Part shown: positions 32,544-41,592 of the stretch, one piece after another
Layout: every line of letters begins with the position of its first letter
Position numbering within the stretch: position 1 is the first letter of the stretch
From: Xanthomonas albilineans
GTDB lineage: Bacteria; Pseudomonadota; Gammaproteobacteria; Xanthomonadales; Xanthomonadaceae
NCBI RefSeq assembly: GCF_002939705.1
Contig: NZ_MDCB01000006.1
Location: forward strand, 8,487 to 72,486
DNA: 64,000 nucleotides
Reading direction: 5' to 3'
The notes under the pieces: model-generated
Seen by the model: only the letters and a program-made list of their open reading frames with translations
Database searches by the model: none
Told to the model about the DNA's origin: nothing
Made by a program: the position numbers and the translations under genes

Positions 32544-33041
32544 ATGCAGACCGATACCGCCATGGCCATCTCCAGCACCGAAGTCCTGACGGTCGGCGCA
32601 ATCGGTTTGGAAGCCCCGCGCGCACTGCTGGCCCGCTACGCACTGGCACTGCAACATGTCCCCGACGGCGCCGCCATTCCCGGCAGTTATTGGGGCGAAC
32701 CGGAAGCCGGCGTGATCGCCAGCAACGTGTACGTACGCGACGACACACCGGTGCATTCGTTGCTGCACGAGGCCTGCCATTTGATCGTGCTATCGCCGCA
32801 ACGCCGCGCACAAGTGCATACCGACGCCACCGACTCGGTGGAAGAAGAGGACGCCGCCTGCTATCTGCAGATCATTCTGGCCGACGCACTGCCCGGTGTC
32901 GGCCGCGCGCGGCTGATGGCGGACATGGATGCCTGGGGCTACAACTACCGGCTCGGCTCCACACAAGCCTGGTTCGAACAGGATGCCGAGGAAGCACGCA
33001 TCTGGCTAACGCAGCGCGGACTGCTGCCCCCACAAGCCTGA
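32544..33041 (+). CDS. Small HExxH-containing protein, putative metalloprotease
   Basis: A 165-residue protein with no signal peptide. The centre holds SLLHEACHLIVL, which fits the zinc-metalloprotease motif HExxH. It is followed by a DSVEEEDAACYLQIIL stretch whose acidic residues could give a third ligand. The C-terminus is WGYNYRLGSTQAWFEQDAEEARIWL. Similar sequences are conserved in xanthomonads but uncharacterised, to my knowledge. It lies 130 bp after minE. The ATG at 32544 is used; one at 32562 is also possible. Confidence 0.7.
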   Translation: MQTDTAMAISSTEVLTVGAIGLEAPRALLARYALALQHVPDGAAIPGSYWGEPEAGVIASNVYVRDDTPVHSLLHEACHLIVLSPQRRAQVHTDATDSVEEEDAACYLQIILADALPGVGRARLMADMDAWGYNYRLGSTQAWFEQDAEEARIWLTQRGLLPPQA

Positions 33042-33055
33042 GCGCGCCGCTCCGG

Positions 33056-34351
33056 TTACGACGTACGGGACTTCAAGGCGCTGCTGAGATCCAGGGTCGC
33101 GCGCGTGCCGGTGCCGGCCAGCGAATCCAGGTGCAACGCCCAGCCCAGGTGTTCGCACAGGCGCGCGATCAGATCCAGGCCGATACCGCTGCCTTCACGG
33201 CTACCGCCACGAGCCATGCGCATGTAGATCTTGCTGATCTCTTCCGGGGTCATACCATGGCCGGGGTCGTCGATGCAGACCACACCAGGCGCCAGCATCG
33301 CAATCTGGATCTGGCCTTGGTCGCTATTCTCGATCGCATTGCGCAGCAAGTTGCCGATCGCCACCTGCACGATTGCCAGCGGAATCAGCACCTCGCACGG
33401 CGGCAATGGCGCCAGCAACAGTTCCAGGCGCTTATCGGCGCAGAGGTGACGGTGGTCGTCGACAATGTCCGGCAACAACTGATCCAGGCGCACCAAATCG
33501 TTGCCGCGTGCCAGCCGCGCCGGATCCTTGGCCAGCATCAGCAGCAGCGAGATCAACTGACCAACGCCGCTGGCGGTCCGGCGAATACGTAGCAACTGGT
33601 TGCGCACGCCCGGAGGGACGTCGTGCTGTTCCAGCGCCAGCTCGGCGGCGCCACCGATCACCGCTATCGGCGTGCGTAACTCGTGACTGGTGCTGTCGAT
33701 AAAAGCACGCTCGCGCTCGACGAACAGGTCGTTGCGCGCGAGATAGTCGTTCAACGCATCGGCAATCACCACCTGCTCGGCGCTGGCGCGCGGATGCACG
33801 GCGATGCGCTGACCGGGGTGATCCGGACGCAGACGAGCGATGTGCTGCGCCATGTCGGTCAGCGGCTGCACCACACGGCCTATACCCCAGATCACCAGTC
33901 CGCCAAGCAGCAGGATGGCCAACGCATTGGACACCAGCATCCACAGTGCCAGATCGTTCTCGTGGTCGTGCAATTCGGTGATATCCAGCACCAGCGCCAA
34001 ACGACGGCCACGTACGTCCCGCACCAACACCACCTTTTCGCCACCAGCAAGTTGCACCTCGTCGTGCAGACCCGGTCCTAGCGCAGCCACCGCCGGCGGC
34101 AATGGCGCGCCGCCGGCATTCCCGTACAGGCTCACAGTACGGGTGTCGATCCAGCGGTAATGCGGATCGACTGCGCTGCGCTCCAGGAAATACTCCAGCT
34201 CCAACGTCAGCAGCGAGCGCCAGGTCAGTTGCTCTGCCTGCGCGTTGACGATGTAGCCATGCACGAACACCGCCAACGAGAGCAGCGCCGCATACCCGAT
34301 CAACCACAGAGTCAGACGATGTCGTAATCCCGCCCTAAGCGGCATGCTCAT
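33056..34351 (-). CDS. colS: ColS-like sensor histidine kinase
   Basis: A 431-residue kinase with two membrane helices (about residues 10-32 and 135-160) framing a periplasmic domain of about 100 residues. Then come a HAMP-like linker, a HisKA domain with His223 in STSHELRTPIAV, and an HATPase domain (NLLRNAIENSDQG, DDPGHGM, GSGIGLDLIARLC). The periplasmic part is Glu/His-rich (ELEYFLER, DITELHDHE) but shows no clean ExxE iron-binding motif as described for ColS/VgrS. The start overlaps the regulator gene by 17 bp. The regulator's likeness to ColR and the neighbouring lipid A genes are the reason for the name. Confidence 0.7.
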   Translation of the reverse strand: MSMPLRAGLRHRLTLWLIGYAALLSLAVFVHGYIVNAQAEQLTWRSLLTLELEYFLERSAVDPHYRWIDTRTVSLYGNAGGAPLPPAVAALGPGLHDEVQLAGGEKVVLVRDVRGRRLALVLDITELHDHENDLALWMLVSNALAILLLGGLVIWGIGRVVQPLTDMAQHIARLRPDHPGQRIAVHPRASAEQVVIADALNDYLARNDLFVERERAFIDSTSHELRTPIAVIGGAAELALEQHDVPPGVRNQLLRIRRTASGVGQLISLLLMLAKDPARLARGNDLVRLDQLLPDIVDDHRHLCADKRLELLLAPLPPCEVLIPLAIVQVAIGNLLRNAIENSDQGQIQIAMLAPGVVCIDDPGHGMTPEEISKIYMRMARGGSREGSGIGLDLIARLCEHLGWALHLDSLAGTGTRATLDLSSALKSRTS

Positions 34352-35036
34352 CTTCGTTGGATTCCACCACGGCCAGGCGGTAGCCGATACGCGGCAGGGT
34401 ATGGATCAGCTTGGCCGCAAACGGGCCATCGACACTGCGGCGCAGATCGTAGATATGCGAGCGCAGCATGTCGCCGTCCGGCGGCTCATCGCCCCACAGT
34501 GCATGCTCCAGGCGATCGCGGGTGACCGCCGCCGGACTGGCCTGCATCAGCACTTCCAGCAGCTTGCGGCAGGCCGGATACAGATGCAGGATGCGCCCGC
34601 CGCGCGTCACTTCCAGCGTCGCCAGATCCAGTTGCAGATCGCCCACCCGCAACACCTTGCTGCGACCGCGGCCGTTGGCTCGTACCAGCAGCGCCTCCAG
34701 CCGCACCTCCAGTTCCGGCAACGCGAACGGCTTGGTCAGGTAATCGTCGGCGCCAGCGCGGAACCCAGCGATCTTGTCCGGCAATTCGTCGCGTGCGGTC
34801 AGCATAATCACCGGCAAGTTGGCCTGGTGCTCCTCGCGCAGCGCGCGCAGCACTTGCTGTCCGTCCAGGCGCGGCAGCATCCAGTCCAGAATCAGCGCGT
34901 CATACTGTTGCGTCGTCGCCAGATGCAGCCCGGTGACGCCGTCCGGTGCTGCATCCAAGGTATGTCCACGCGCTTCGAAGTAGTCGAATAAGTTCGCAAC
35001 CAGATTTCGGTTGTCTTCTATCACCAACAGCCGCAT
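34335..35036 (-). CDS. colR: ColR-like OmpR-family response regulator
   Basis: A 233-residue regulator with receiver (Glu7-Asp8, phospho-acceptor Asp51 in ALILDWMLP, Lys in DYLTKPFALPELEVR) and a C-terminal winged helix (TLEVTRGGRILHLYP, GDMLRSHIYDLRRSVDGPF, LPRIGYRL). The overall wording is very close to what I recall of Pseudomonas and Xanthomonas ColR. The start MRLLVIEDN is used; the open frame upstream has no similarity. It is divergent from a PAP2 phosphatase-eptA operon, which fits known ColRS control of lipid A and envelope genes. Confidence 0.72.
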   Translation of the reverse strand: MRLLVIEDNRNLVANLFDYFEARGHTLDAAPDGVTGLHLATTQQYDALILDWMLPRLDGQQVLRALREEHQANLPVIMLTARDELPDKIAGFRAGADDYLTKPFALPELEVRLEALLVRANGRGRSKVLRVGDLQLDLATLEVTRGGRILHLYPACRKLLEVLMQASPAAVTRDRLEHALWGDEPPDGDMLRSHIYDLRRSVDGPFAAKLIHTLPRIGYRLAVVESNEDEHAA

Positions 35037-35269
35037 TGGGGTGCTCGCATTCTGGAGTACAGAGTGCTCAATGCTAGCGGATCCGTGTCGGAACACCGTC
35101 AGAAAGGGCGGTTGTCGATCGAAAACTCTTAACCACGTGGCAGACCTCTCCGGCTCCATTTCGATATCCGGACTGCGCCGCACCAGCCCACCATCGACCC
35201 GACGCCCCTGAAGGATTCGGCCCGACGCTCCAACGCCCGGTGGCGCAACCGAAACTGAAACAGGACCTG

Positions 35270-35311
35270 TCCGACACTATTCCGACAAGTATCCGACACG
35301 CACAATCCGAC
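35270..35311. promoter_or_regulatory. Four TCCGAC direct repeats, probable operator
   Basis: TCCGAC occurs at 35270-35275, 35281-35286, 35292-35297 and 35306-35311. The first three are exactly 11 bp apart and extend to TCCGACA. One helical turn between half-sites is how OmpR-type regulators bind. The array lies between colR and the PAP2 gene and ends just before the PAP2 reading frame. A CACAAT at 35301-35306 could be a poor -10. I infer it is the target of the adjacent ColR-like regulator. Confidence 0.55.
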
Positions 35312-35351
35312 CATGCCTTCACTCCGCCATCACCGGCCACGCTTGCCGCTC

Positions 35352-36137
35352 ATGTCCAGCACGCCCCCGCATTTATCCGCCGCAACAGCACCCGACTGCG
35401 GCGCACTGCGGCACTTCTATCTGTGGCATGCGTTGGTCCCTCTGGCCCTGGTGCTGCTGATCAGTGCAGTGCTGATGGGCCTGGGCGGGGATTTCTGGAT
35501 CGCCGACCTGATCTACCGCTGGGAAGGCTACCAATGGGCGTTGCGCGATGTCGCGCTGACCCGCAGCGTGATCCATCACGATGGCAAGCTGCTCAGTTGC
35601 GCGGCCTGGGCCATGACCGCCGTGCTGGCGCTGTGGTCCTGGCGCCATCCCGACCGCCGGCGCTACCGCTGGCCGCTGCTGTACCTGCTGCTGGCGGTGG
35701 GGCTAGGCACCGGCGTGGCCTCCCTGCTGAAGTCGCTGACCGACATGGATTGCCCCTGGGACCTGACCCGCTACGGCGGTGAACAGCTGTTTATCGGCCT
35801 GTTCGAACCGCGTCCTGCAAACATGCCGCGCGGGGTATGCTTCCCCGCCGGACACGCCAGCGCCGGTTACGCCTGGGTCGCACTGTACTTCGCCGCGCTG
35901 GCACTGAAGCCCTGCTGGCGCTGGCCGGCGCTGGCCCTGGGACTCGGCGCCGGACTGCTGTTCGGCATCGGTCAGCAACTGCGCGGAGCGCACTTCATGT
36001 CGCATGACCTGTGGACGCTGGCGCTGTGCTGGGGCGTGGCGCTGGTGTTGTACCGTGCATTGCTGTGGCCACGCACATCGCTGCCGCAACACGCCTGCCC
36101 CACCTCCTCAACCACTGCGGAAAAGCCCACTGCATGA
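35352..36137 (+). CDS. PAP2-family lipid phosphatase, LpxE-like
   Basis: An inner-membrane phosphatase of 261 residues with five or six hydrophobic helices. The PAP2 motifs are recognisable though slightly unusual: KSLTDMDCPWD, then GVCFPAGHASAGY (where SGH is common, here AGHAS) and RGAHFMSHDLW with the catalytic His. It probably removes a phosphate from lipid A or undecaprenyl diphosphate. The stop overlaps the eptA start (ATGA). The start MSSTPPHL is chosen because the operator-like repeats lie directly upstream of an earlier in-frame ATG at 35313, which remains possible. Confidence 0.8.
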   Translation: MSSTPPHLSAATAPDCGALRHFYLWHALVPLALVLLISAVLMGLGGDFWIADLIYRWEGYQWALRDVALTRSVIHHDGKLLSCAAWAMTAVLALWSWRHPDRRRYRWPLLYLLLAVGLGTGVASLLKSLTDMDCPWDLTRYGGEQLFIGLFEPRPANMPRGVCFPAGHASAGYAWVALYFAALALKPCWRWPALALGLGAGLLFGIGQQLRGAHFMSHDLWTLALCWGVALVLYRALLWPRTSLPQHACPTSSTTAEKPTA

Positions 36138-37792
36138 GCGCGTCCTTTCCCCGGCACCACCCCACCCTCCGTTCCGGGCGTGGATGGGCCTGGCGCCCGC
36201 AACTGAGCAACGAAACGCTCGCGCTGGCGGCCAGCGCGTTCTTCGCCCTGGCCTGCAATGGCATGTTCTGGCGCAGTGCGATGAATAGCCACTCCGGCGA
36301 CCTGAAGCTGGCAGTGTCGCTGTTCCTGCTGCTGCTGTCGGTGCATGGGCTACTCCTCGGCTTGCTGCTATGGCGCGGTATTGCCAAGCCGATACTGACC
36401 GTCTTGCTGATCACCACCGCGTTCGCCGCGCACTACATGAACAGCTACAGCGTCTATCTGGACGCGGACATGCTGCGCAACGTCCTGGCCACCGACCACA
36501 AAGAGTCGCGCGAACTGATGACGCCGGCGCTGATCGCGCCGCTGCTGTTCTATGCCGCGCTGCCGATCCTGGTGCTTTGGCGAGTCCGCTTGATACGGCG
36601 CTCCCCGGTCAAGGCACTGGCGATCCGCACCGGCTTCCTGCTAGGCATGCTGGCGCTGGGCGGCATCGGCGCGATGCTGTCGTTTCAGGATCTATCGGCG
36701 ATGATGCGCAACCATCGCGAAATCCGCTATCTGGCCACCCCGATCAACTACTTGGTCGCGTTGCGACAGAACTTCAAGTCCGACAGCCCCACGCACAAGG
36801 CACCGAAACTGCCGCTAGAGCACGATGCCAAAGCCACCGCGCGTGCGCCCAGCAGCAAGCCGCGGCTGCTGGTGGTGGTGCTGGGCGAAACCGCGCGTGC
36901 GCAGAACTGGGGGCTCAACAGCTACGCCCGACAGACCACGCCCGAGCAAGCCAAGCTGGGGGTGATCAATTTCCCCGATATGCACTCGTGCGGCACCAGC
37001 ACGGAGGTGTCGGTGCCGTGCATGTTCTCGCCGTTCGGCCGCCACGACTACAACGAGAGCACGATCCGGAAACACCAGTCGTTGCTGCACGTGCTCGAAC
37101 ACGCCGGCATCACCACCCTGTGGCGCGACAACCAGTCTGGCTGCAAAGGCGTGTGCGACGGGCTGGCAGTGCAGAGCATGGACGACGCCAAGGATCCGCA
37201 GCTATGCAAGGACGGACGCTGCATGGACGAGATCATGCTGAAAGACCTGGCCGCACAGGTGCGTGCCAAACCCGGCGACCGCGTGGTGGTGCTGCATCAG
37301 CTCGGCAGCCACGGCCCCAGCTATTTCGAGCGTTACCCAGCAACGTTCCGTCGCTTCACCCCGACCTGCGACACGGCCGACCTGGGCAACTGCAGCCGTG
37401 GCCTGATCGCTAACGCCTACGACAATTCGCTGCTGTATACCGACTATCTACTGGCACGCACCGTGGAGACGCTACAAGCGATGCCCGACTACGACACCGC
37501 GATGATCTATCTCTCCGACCACGGCGAATCGCTGGGCGAGAAAGGCCTGTATCTGCACGGGGTACCCTATGCGATCGCGCCGCAGGAGCAGACCCATGTG
37601 CCAATGGTGATGTGGTTTTCGCCGGGTTTCGCCAATGCGCGCGGCCTGGATATGGCCTGTCTGCAAGCCCGGTCGCGCCAGTACGCCGATCAAGACAACC
37701 TGTTCTCCTCGGTGCTGGGCCTGATGCAAGTCAAGACCTCGGTCTACGACCGCTCGCGCGACCTGTTCGCATCCTGCATCAAACCGCAGTAA
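36134..37792 (+). CDS. eptA: Lipid A phosphoethanolamine transferase
   Basis: Adds phosphoethanolamine to lipid A, lowering surface charge and giving resistance to polymyxin-like peptides. The 552-residue protein has five N-terminal membrane helices (to about residue 185) and a periplasmic alkaline-phosphatase-like domain. The nucleophile is Thr290 in CGTSTEVSVPCMFS, the metal site is SDHGESLGE near residue 458, and several Cys pairs (GCKGVC, CKDGRC, CDTADLGNC) should form the usual disulfides. It is translationally coupled to the PAP2 gene. The MCR resistance enzymes are the same family, but the chromosomal setting marks this as EptA. Confidence 0.92.
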   Translation: MSASFPRHHPTLRSGRGWAWRPQLSNETLALAASAFFALACNGMFWRSAMNSHSGDLKLAVSLFLLLLSVHGLLLGLLLWRGIAKPILTVLLITTAFAAHYMNSYSVYLDADMLRNVLATDHKESRELMTPALIAPLLFYAALPILVLWRVRLIRRSPVKALAIRTGFLLGMLALGGIGAMLSFQDLSAMMRNHREIRYLATPINYLVALRQNFKSDSPTHKAPKLPLEHDAKATARAPSSKPRLLVVVLGETARAQNWGLNSYARQTTPEQAKLGVINFPDMHSCGTSTEVSVPCMFSPFGRHDYNESTIRKHQSLLHVLEHAGITTLWRDNQSGCKGVCDGLAVQSMDDAKDPQLCKDGRCMDEIMLKDLAAQVRAKPGDRVVVLHQLGSHGPSYFERYPATFRRFTPTCDTADLGNCSRGLIANAYDNSLLYTDYLLARTVETLQAMPDYDTAMIYLSDHGESLGEKGLYLHGVPYAIAPQEQTHVPMVMWFSPGFANARGLDMACLQARSRQYADQDNLFSSVLGLMQVKTSVYDRSRDLFASCIKPQ

Positions 37793-37940
37793 CCACTAGC
37801 GCGTTCGTGACCGACCACACGATCGCGCGATTCCCGGCGCCGCTATCGGGCGCACTGCGCACGCTCACCGCAACGCCGTGCTTGCGGCCTACCGGACAGC
37901 CCACTAGCCTTCCTTGCAGACCGCCCTGCAAGGATTCGCC

Positions 37941-39905
37941 GTGAACCACCGTCACCCGCTGCTCGGGCTATGCATCGCCGCGAGCTTGTTGATCTTGTCC
38001 GCGTGCCGCAAGGAGGCCGCACCGGAGAATGTCGCGCCCGCCACGCCACACGCCATCGGCGAAAGCGCCGACCAATTCGTGGCCCGCATCAACGAGCAGT
38101 ACCGCAAGCAGCTCCCGGAACTGACCACGGCGCAATGGCTGTCTGCCACCTACATCAACGCCGATACGCAGCGGCTGGCGTCCGAGGCCAACGCGCGCTG
38201 GTTGACCACGCTCAACGGCTGGATCGCTCAGGCCAAACGCTACCAAGGCCAGCCAATGTCGGCCGACAGCGCACGTGCGCTGCAACGACTCAAGCAGATG
38301 ACCGCGATGCCTGCACCACACGACCCGGCCAAGCTGAATGAACTCACTGCGCTGGCTGCGAAGATGGAAGGCGCCTATGCGGTGGCTACATCCTGCAGCG
38401 GCGAAGGCGATGCGCGCCGCTGCCGGCAACTGGACGAACTGGAAGAGGTACTGCGCCGCAGTCGCGACTACGATCAACAACTGGACGCCTGGCAAAGCTG
38501 GCACGCCACCGCACAACCGTTGCGCAAGGACTACCCGCGCTTCGTCGAACTGGTCAACGAAGGCGCGCGCGAGATGGGCTATGCCGACACTGGCGCGATG
38601 TGGCGCAGCGGCTACGACATGCCGCCTGCACAACTCGTCGCCGAGACCGACCGGCTGTGGGCCCAGGTGAAGCCGTTGTACGAGCAATTGCACTGCTACG
38701 CGCGCAGTAAACTCGACACCGAATACGGCAAGGACAAGGGCGAAGTCGCTGGCGGCCTGCTACCGGCACACCTGCTCGGCAACATGTGGCAGCAGGACTG
38801 GAGCAATCTATGGGACCTGTTACAGCCCTATCGCGATGCCAGCAATCTCGACATCACCGATGCGCTGGAGCGTCAATACCAGAGCGACTTGAGCGCGGCA
38901 CTGGCGCGGCGTAACGGTGACACCTCGGCGGAAGCACGGTTCATGGCACAACGCGAAGCGCAGTTGCTCAGCGCCCGGCAGATGAACGAACACGCACAAG
39001 ACTTCTACAACTCCCTGGCGATGCCCAAGCTACCCGATAGCTACTGGAGCCGCAGCCAGTTCATCAAGCCACTGGATCGCGACGTGGATTGCCATGCCAG
39101 TGCCTGGAACATGGACATGGCCGGCGATGTGCGCGCCAAAATGTGCGTCAAACCGGACGAAGAAGACTTCGCCAACCTCTACCACGAACTGGGGCATGTC
39201 TATTACTACCTAGCCTACGACGCGCTACCGCCACTGTTCCAGAGCGGCGCCAACGACGGCTTCCATGAGGCCATCGGCGACACCGTCGTGCTGGCGCTGA
39301 CGCCGCAGTATCTGCATACCATCGCCCTAGCCGAGACGCCGCAAGTCAGTCGCGAGGCGCTGATCAATACACAGATGCGCATGGCGTTGAACAAAGTGGC
39401 GTTCTTGCCGTTCGGGTTGATGATCGACCGCTGGCGCTGGGGCGTGTTCGATGGCTCGATCGGCCCGGACCGCTACAATCAGGCGTGGTGGGAACTGAAG
39501 GCCAAATATCAGGGTGTGGCCCCGGTCGCGCCGCGCGGCGAGGCGTTCTTCGACCCAGGCGCCAAGTACCACGTGCCGGCCAACACGCCGTACACGCGCT
39601 ACTTCCTCTCGCACATCCTGCAATTCCAGTTCTACAAAAGCCTATGCGATGCCGCCGGCCATAAGGGGCCTCTGTACGCCTGCACCTTCTACGGCAACAA
39701 GGAAGCCGAGCAGAAATTCTGGTCGATACTGCAACGTGGCGCCAGCCAACCCTGGCAGGCCACGCTCAAGGAACTCACCGGCAGCGAGCGCCTCGATGCC
39801 GGCCCGTTACTGGAATACTTCGCGCCGATCCAGCAGTGGCTCAAACAGCAAAACCAGGGACGTCTGTGCGGCTGGGACACTCCCAAGCCGACAACACCGC
39901 ATTGA
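37941..39905 (+). CDS. M2-family peptidyl-dipeptidase lipoprotein (ACE-like)
   Basis: A 654-residue zinc peptidase of family M2, the bacterial relatives of angiotensin-converting enzyme, which cut dipeptides from C-termini. The N-terminus is a lipoprotein signal (LLILSAC, Cys near residue 17). The zinc motif HELGH is at residues 415-419 with the third ligand Glu443 in GFHEAIGD. The region WRSGYDMPP early on and the family DRWRWGVFDG later are intact. The start codon is GTG with an AAGGA 7 bp upstream. A weak hairpin (39919-39938) follows the stop. Confidence 0.92.
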   Translation: MNHRHPLLGLCIAASLLILSACRKEAAPENVAPATPHAIGESADQFVARINEQYRKQLPELTTAQWLSATYINADTQRLASEANARWLTTLNGWIAQAKRYQGQPMSADSARALQRLKQMTAMPAPHDPAKLNELTALAAKMEGAYAVATSCSGEGDARRCRQLDELEEVLRRSRDYDQQLDAWQSWHATAQPLRKDYPRFVELVNEGAREMGYADTGAMWRSGYDMPPAQLVAETDRLWAQVKPLYEQLHCYARSKLDTEYGKDKGEVAGGLLPAHLLGNMWQQDWSNLWDLLQPYRDASNLDITDALERQYQSDLSAALARRNGDTSAEARFMAQREAQLLSARQMNEHAQDFYNSLAMPKLPDSYWSRSQFIKPLDRDVDCHASAWNMDMAGDVRAKMCVKPDEEDFANLYHELGHVYYYLAYDALPPLFQSGANDGFHEAIGDTVVLALTPQYLHTIALAETPQVSREALINTQMRMALNKVAFLPFGLMIDRWRWGVFDGSIGPDRYNQAWWELKAKYQGVAPVAPRGEAFFDPGAKYHVPANTPYTRYFLSHILQFQFYKSLCDAAGHKGPLYACTFYGNKEAEQKFWSILQRGASQPWQATLKELTGSERLDAGPLLEYFAPIQQWLKQQNQGRLCGWDTPKPTTPH

Positions 39906-39953
39906 GCCCGATCAAGCGTGTTGCCGGAGGTGGCAACAACATACAAGGAAGCG

Positions 39954-40204
39954 ATGGAAAGTCTGAATAAGTCCATCTCCCCCATTTTTTGCGCGACCAA
40001 TTCATTGAATCTTAAAGCCGCTGATCTAGAAGAACTGACTTGTTCATGCCCTCCTTGGGTGTCTATGAAAATCTGGCCGCTTCACTTTCCCGCAGACTCA
40101 ATGCAGAGCATGCTAGAAATGATGACAAGCGTCTTGAATTGACGCTGCATCCCACGACAGTTGGCAAACAGGCCGCATCCCTTTCCAAATTGAGGGCAAT
40201 AATC
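39954..40204 (+). pseudogene. Possible frameshifted coding remnant ahead of the orphan secreted protein
   Basis: An ATG at 39954 with AAGGA 6 bp upstream opens a frame (MESLNKSISPIFCATNSLNL) with protein-like composition. It loses that quality after LKAADLEEL. A second frame beginning near 40040 then looks protein-like (MPSLGVYENLAASLSRRL, NDDKRLELTLHP) up to the next gene. One indel near 40035 would join them into a single frame of about 80 codons. No family is recognised. It may be a fossil of a transferred gene or simple chance; confidence is low. Confidence 0.3.
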
Positions 40205-40615
40205 ATGACAACACATTCGACCATTCGTTATTTCCGTAAAACCGCGTTGTGCACTGTGTTCGCACTGACGGCCGGAGTCACCACATCGGCTAGCGCAGAA
40301 CAGACCCAGCCGCCTGCTCCCATCCTAGCTTACACAGTAAATTACAACCCCGCCGTGAAAGCTGTTTACATGCAGAACGTTCACAACCCTGGCGGATGGG
40401 CGTGCGTCCAAGTCGCCGCGGCGAGGTCGACTGGTGGCTTCAAAGGAGCCCCAGCCCTCCTGTACGGTTTCACATACAGCATGCGCGGGATGAGTAACTC
40501 TGACTGCCGATCAAGTTCTGCTTTGCCCAATGTATATCTGAAGGAATATACCGCCACCTACGCAAATCAGATATTTTTCAATATTACCCAAAACTCGATT
40601 TACGTCACTGATTAA
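40205..40615 (+). CDS. Orphan secreted protein, 136 residues
   Basis: A signal peptide is evident (RKTALCTVFALTAGVTTSASA, cleavage near residue 31), followed by a mature part of about 105 residues with two cysteines (GGWACVQVAAA and MSNSDCRSSS) that could form a disulfide. The C-terminal half is rich in Tyr, Asn and Ser (EYTATYANQIFFNITQNSIY). Codon and base composition are clearly more AT-rich than the neighbours, which suggests recent transfer. It lies next to a decayed IS3 element. I do not recognise a family; a secreted effector, inhibitor or bacteriocin-like protein are all possible. Confidence 0.6.
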   Translation: MTTHSTIRYFRKTALCTVFALTAGVTTSASAEQTQPPAPILAYTVNYNPAVKAVYMQNVHNPGGWACVQVAAARSTGGFKGAPALLYGFTYSMRGMSNSDCRSSSALPNVYLKEYTATYANQIFFNITQNSIYVTD

Positions 40616-40756
40616 AGCTCCACCAACTAACAGCCGCTGCTACGCGCGGCGGCCTATCCTGCCATGGGCCGCCGCATTACCGATGTCGGCAATGCCTCAT
40701 AGGCAACCATTCGGTGGCGCTCATTATTCGCACGATGCACTTGACATGCACCCCGC

Positions 40757-41577
40757 ATTGAACCATGGCGACGTTTGGGGTTGTATAACATCTCGATGTA
40801 GTCGAACACCTCGGTGCGTGCGGCGTCCTTGGTGGCATAGGCCCATCGCCTGATCCGCTCGCGTTTGAGCAGGCCGAAGAAGCTCTCCACCGGTGCGTTG
40901 TGCCCCAAGGGCAGGCTTCGCGCTCGTGGCAGTTGCCGCGCCTGCTCATACTGCACACCAAACCATGGGACGCTATGGAAACTCTGCCAGTCATCGCTGG
41001 TGTAGACCGACCCTTGGTCCGAGTAAACCAGGTACCCGGATGCGGGTTTGCGCCGCCAAACCCGCAGACAACAGGGCCTGCACGACCAACTCGGTATCGG
41101 CCCGATCGCGCATCGCCCAGCCGAAGACCTGCCTGGAAAACAGGTCGATCACAACCGCTAGGTACATCCAGCCTTCATGCGTGAGGATGAACGTAAAATC
41201 GCTCGCCCAGGCCGTGTCCGGCTCCGTCACATCGAAATGCCGATCAAGCAGGTTGGCCGATGCGGCGCATTCGGTCCCGCCGTGGAAGCGCGGTTTGCGA
41301 CCATCGCCCACCTGGGCACGCAGCCCCTGCGCATGAGCCGATGCACCCGATGGCGACTGCAACGTTCACCCAGATCGCGCAGATCCTTGGCGATCTTGCG
41401 ATGCCCATCGACACTGCCGCTGGCCAGCCAGTAGTGCTCGATCAATCCCAGCAAGCGCTCGTCTTGCTTGGCGCGCTCACTGTTGGGCGAGCATCACCAG
41501 GCGTCATAGCCAGCCCGGTTGACGCGCAACACGGGGCACATCGCGCACAGCCTGAACTCCCTGCGGTGGGCAGGCAT
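40757..41577 (-). pseudogene. IS3-family transposase orfB, broken
   Basis: DDE integrase remnant spread over three frames. It begins MPAHRREFRLCAMC (41577), has an in-frame stop at 41494-41496 within the AGYDAW segment, shifts frame near 41330 (after HRVHRLMR) and again near 41065 (after VVQALLSA). Further compensating indels lie around 40930-40980. Catalytic-core pieces are still readable: [34 protein letters not shown] and NAPVESFFGLLKRE. The C-terminus is truncated after NPKRRHGS. Confidence 0.8.
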
Positions 41578-41592
41578 GAGCGTACTTTGCCT

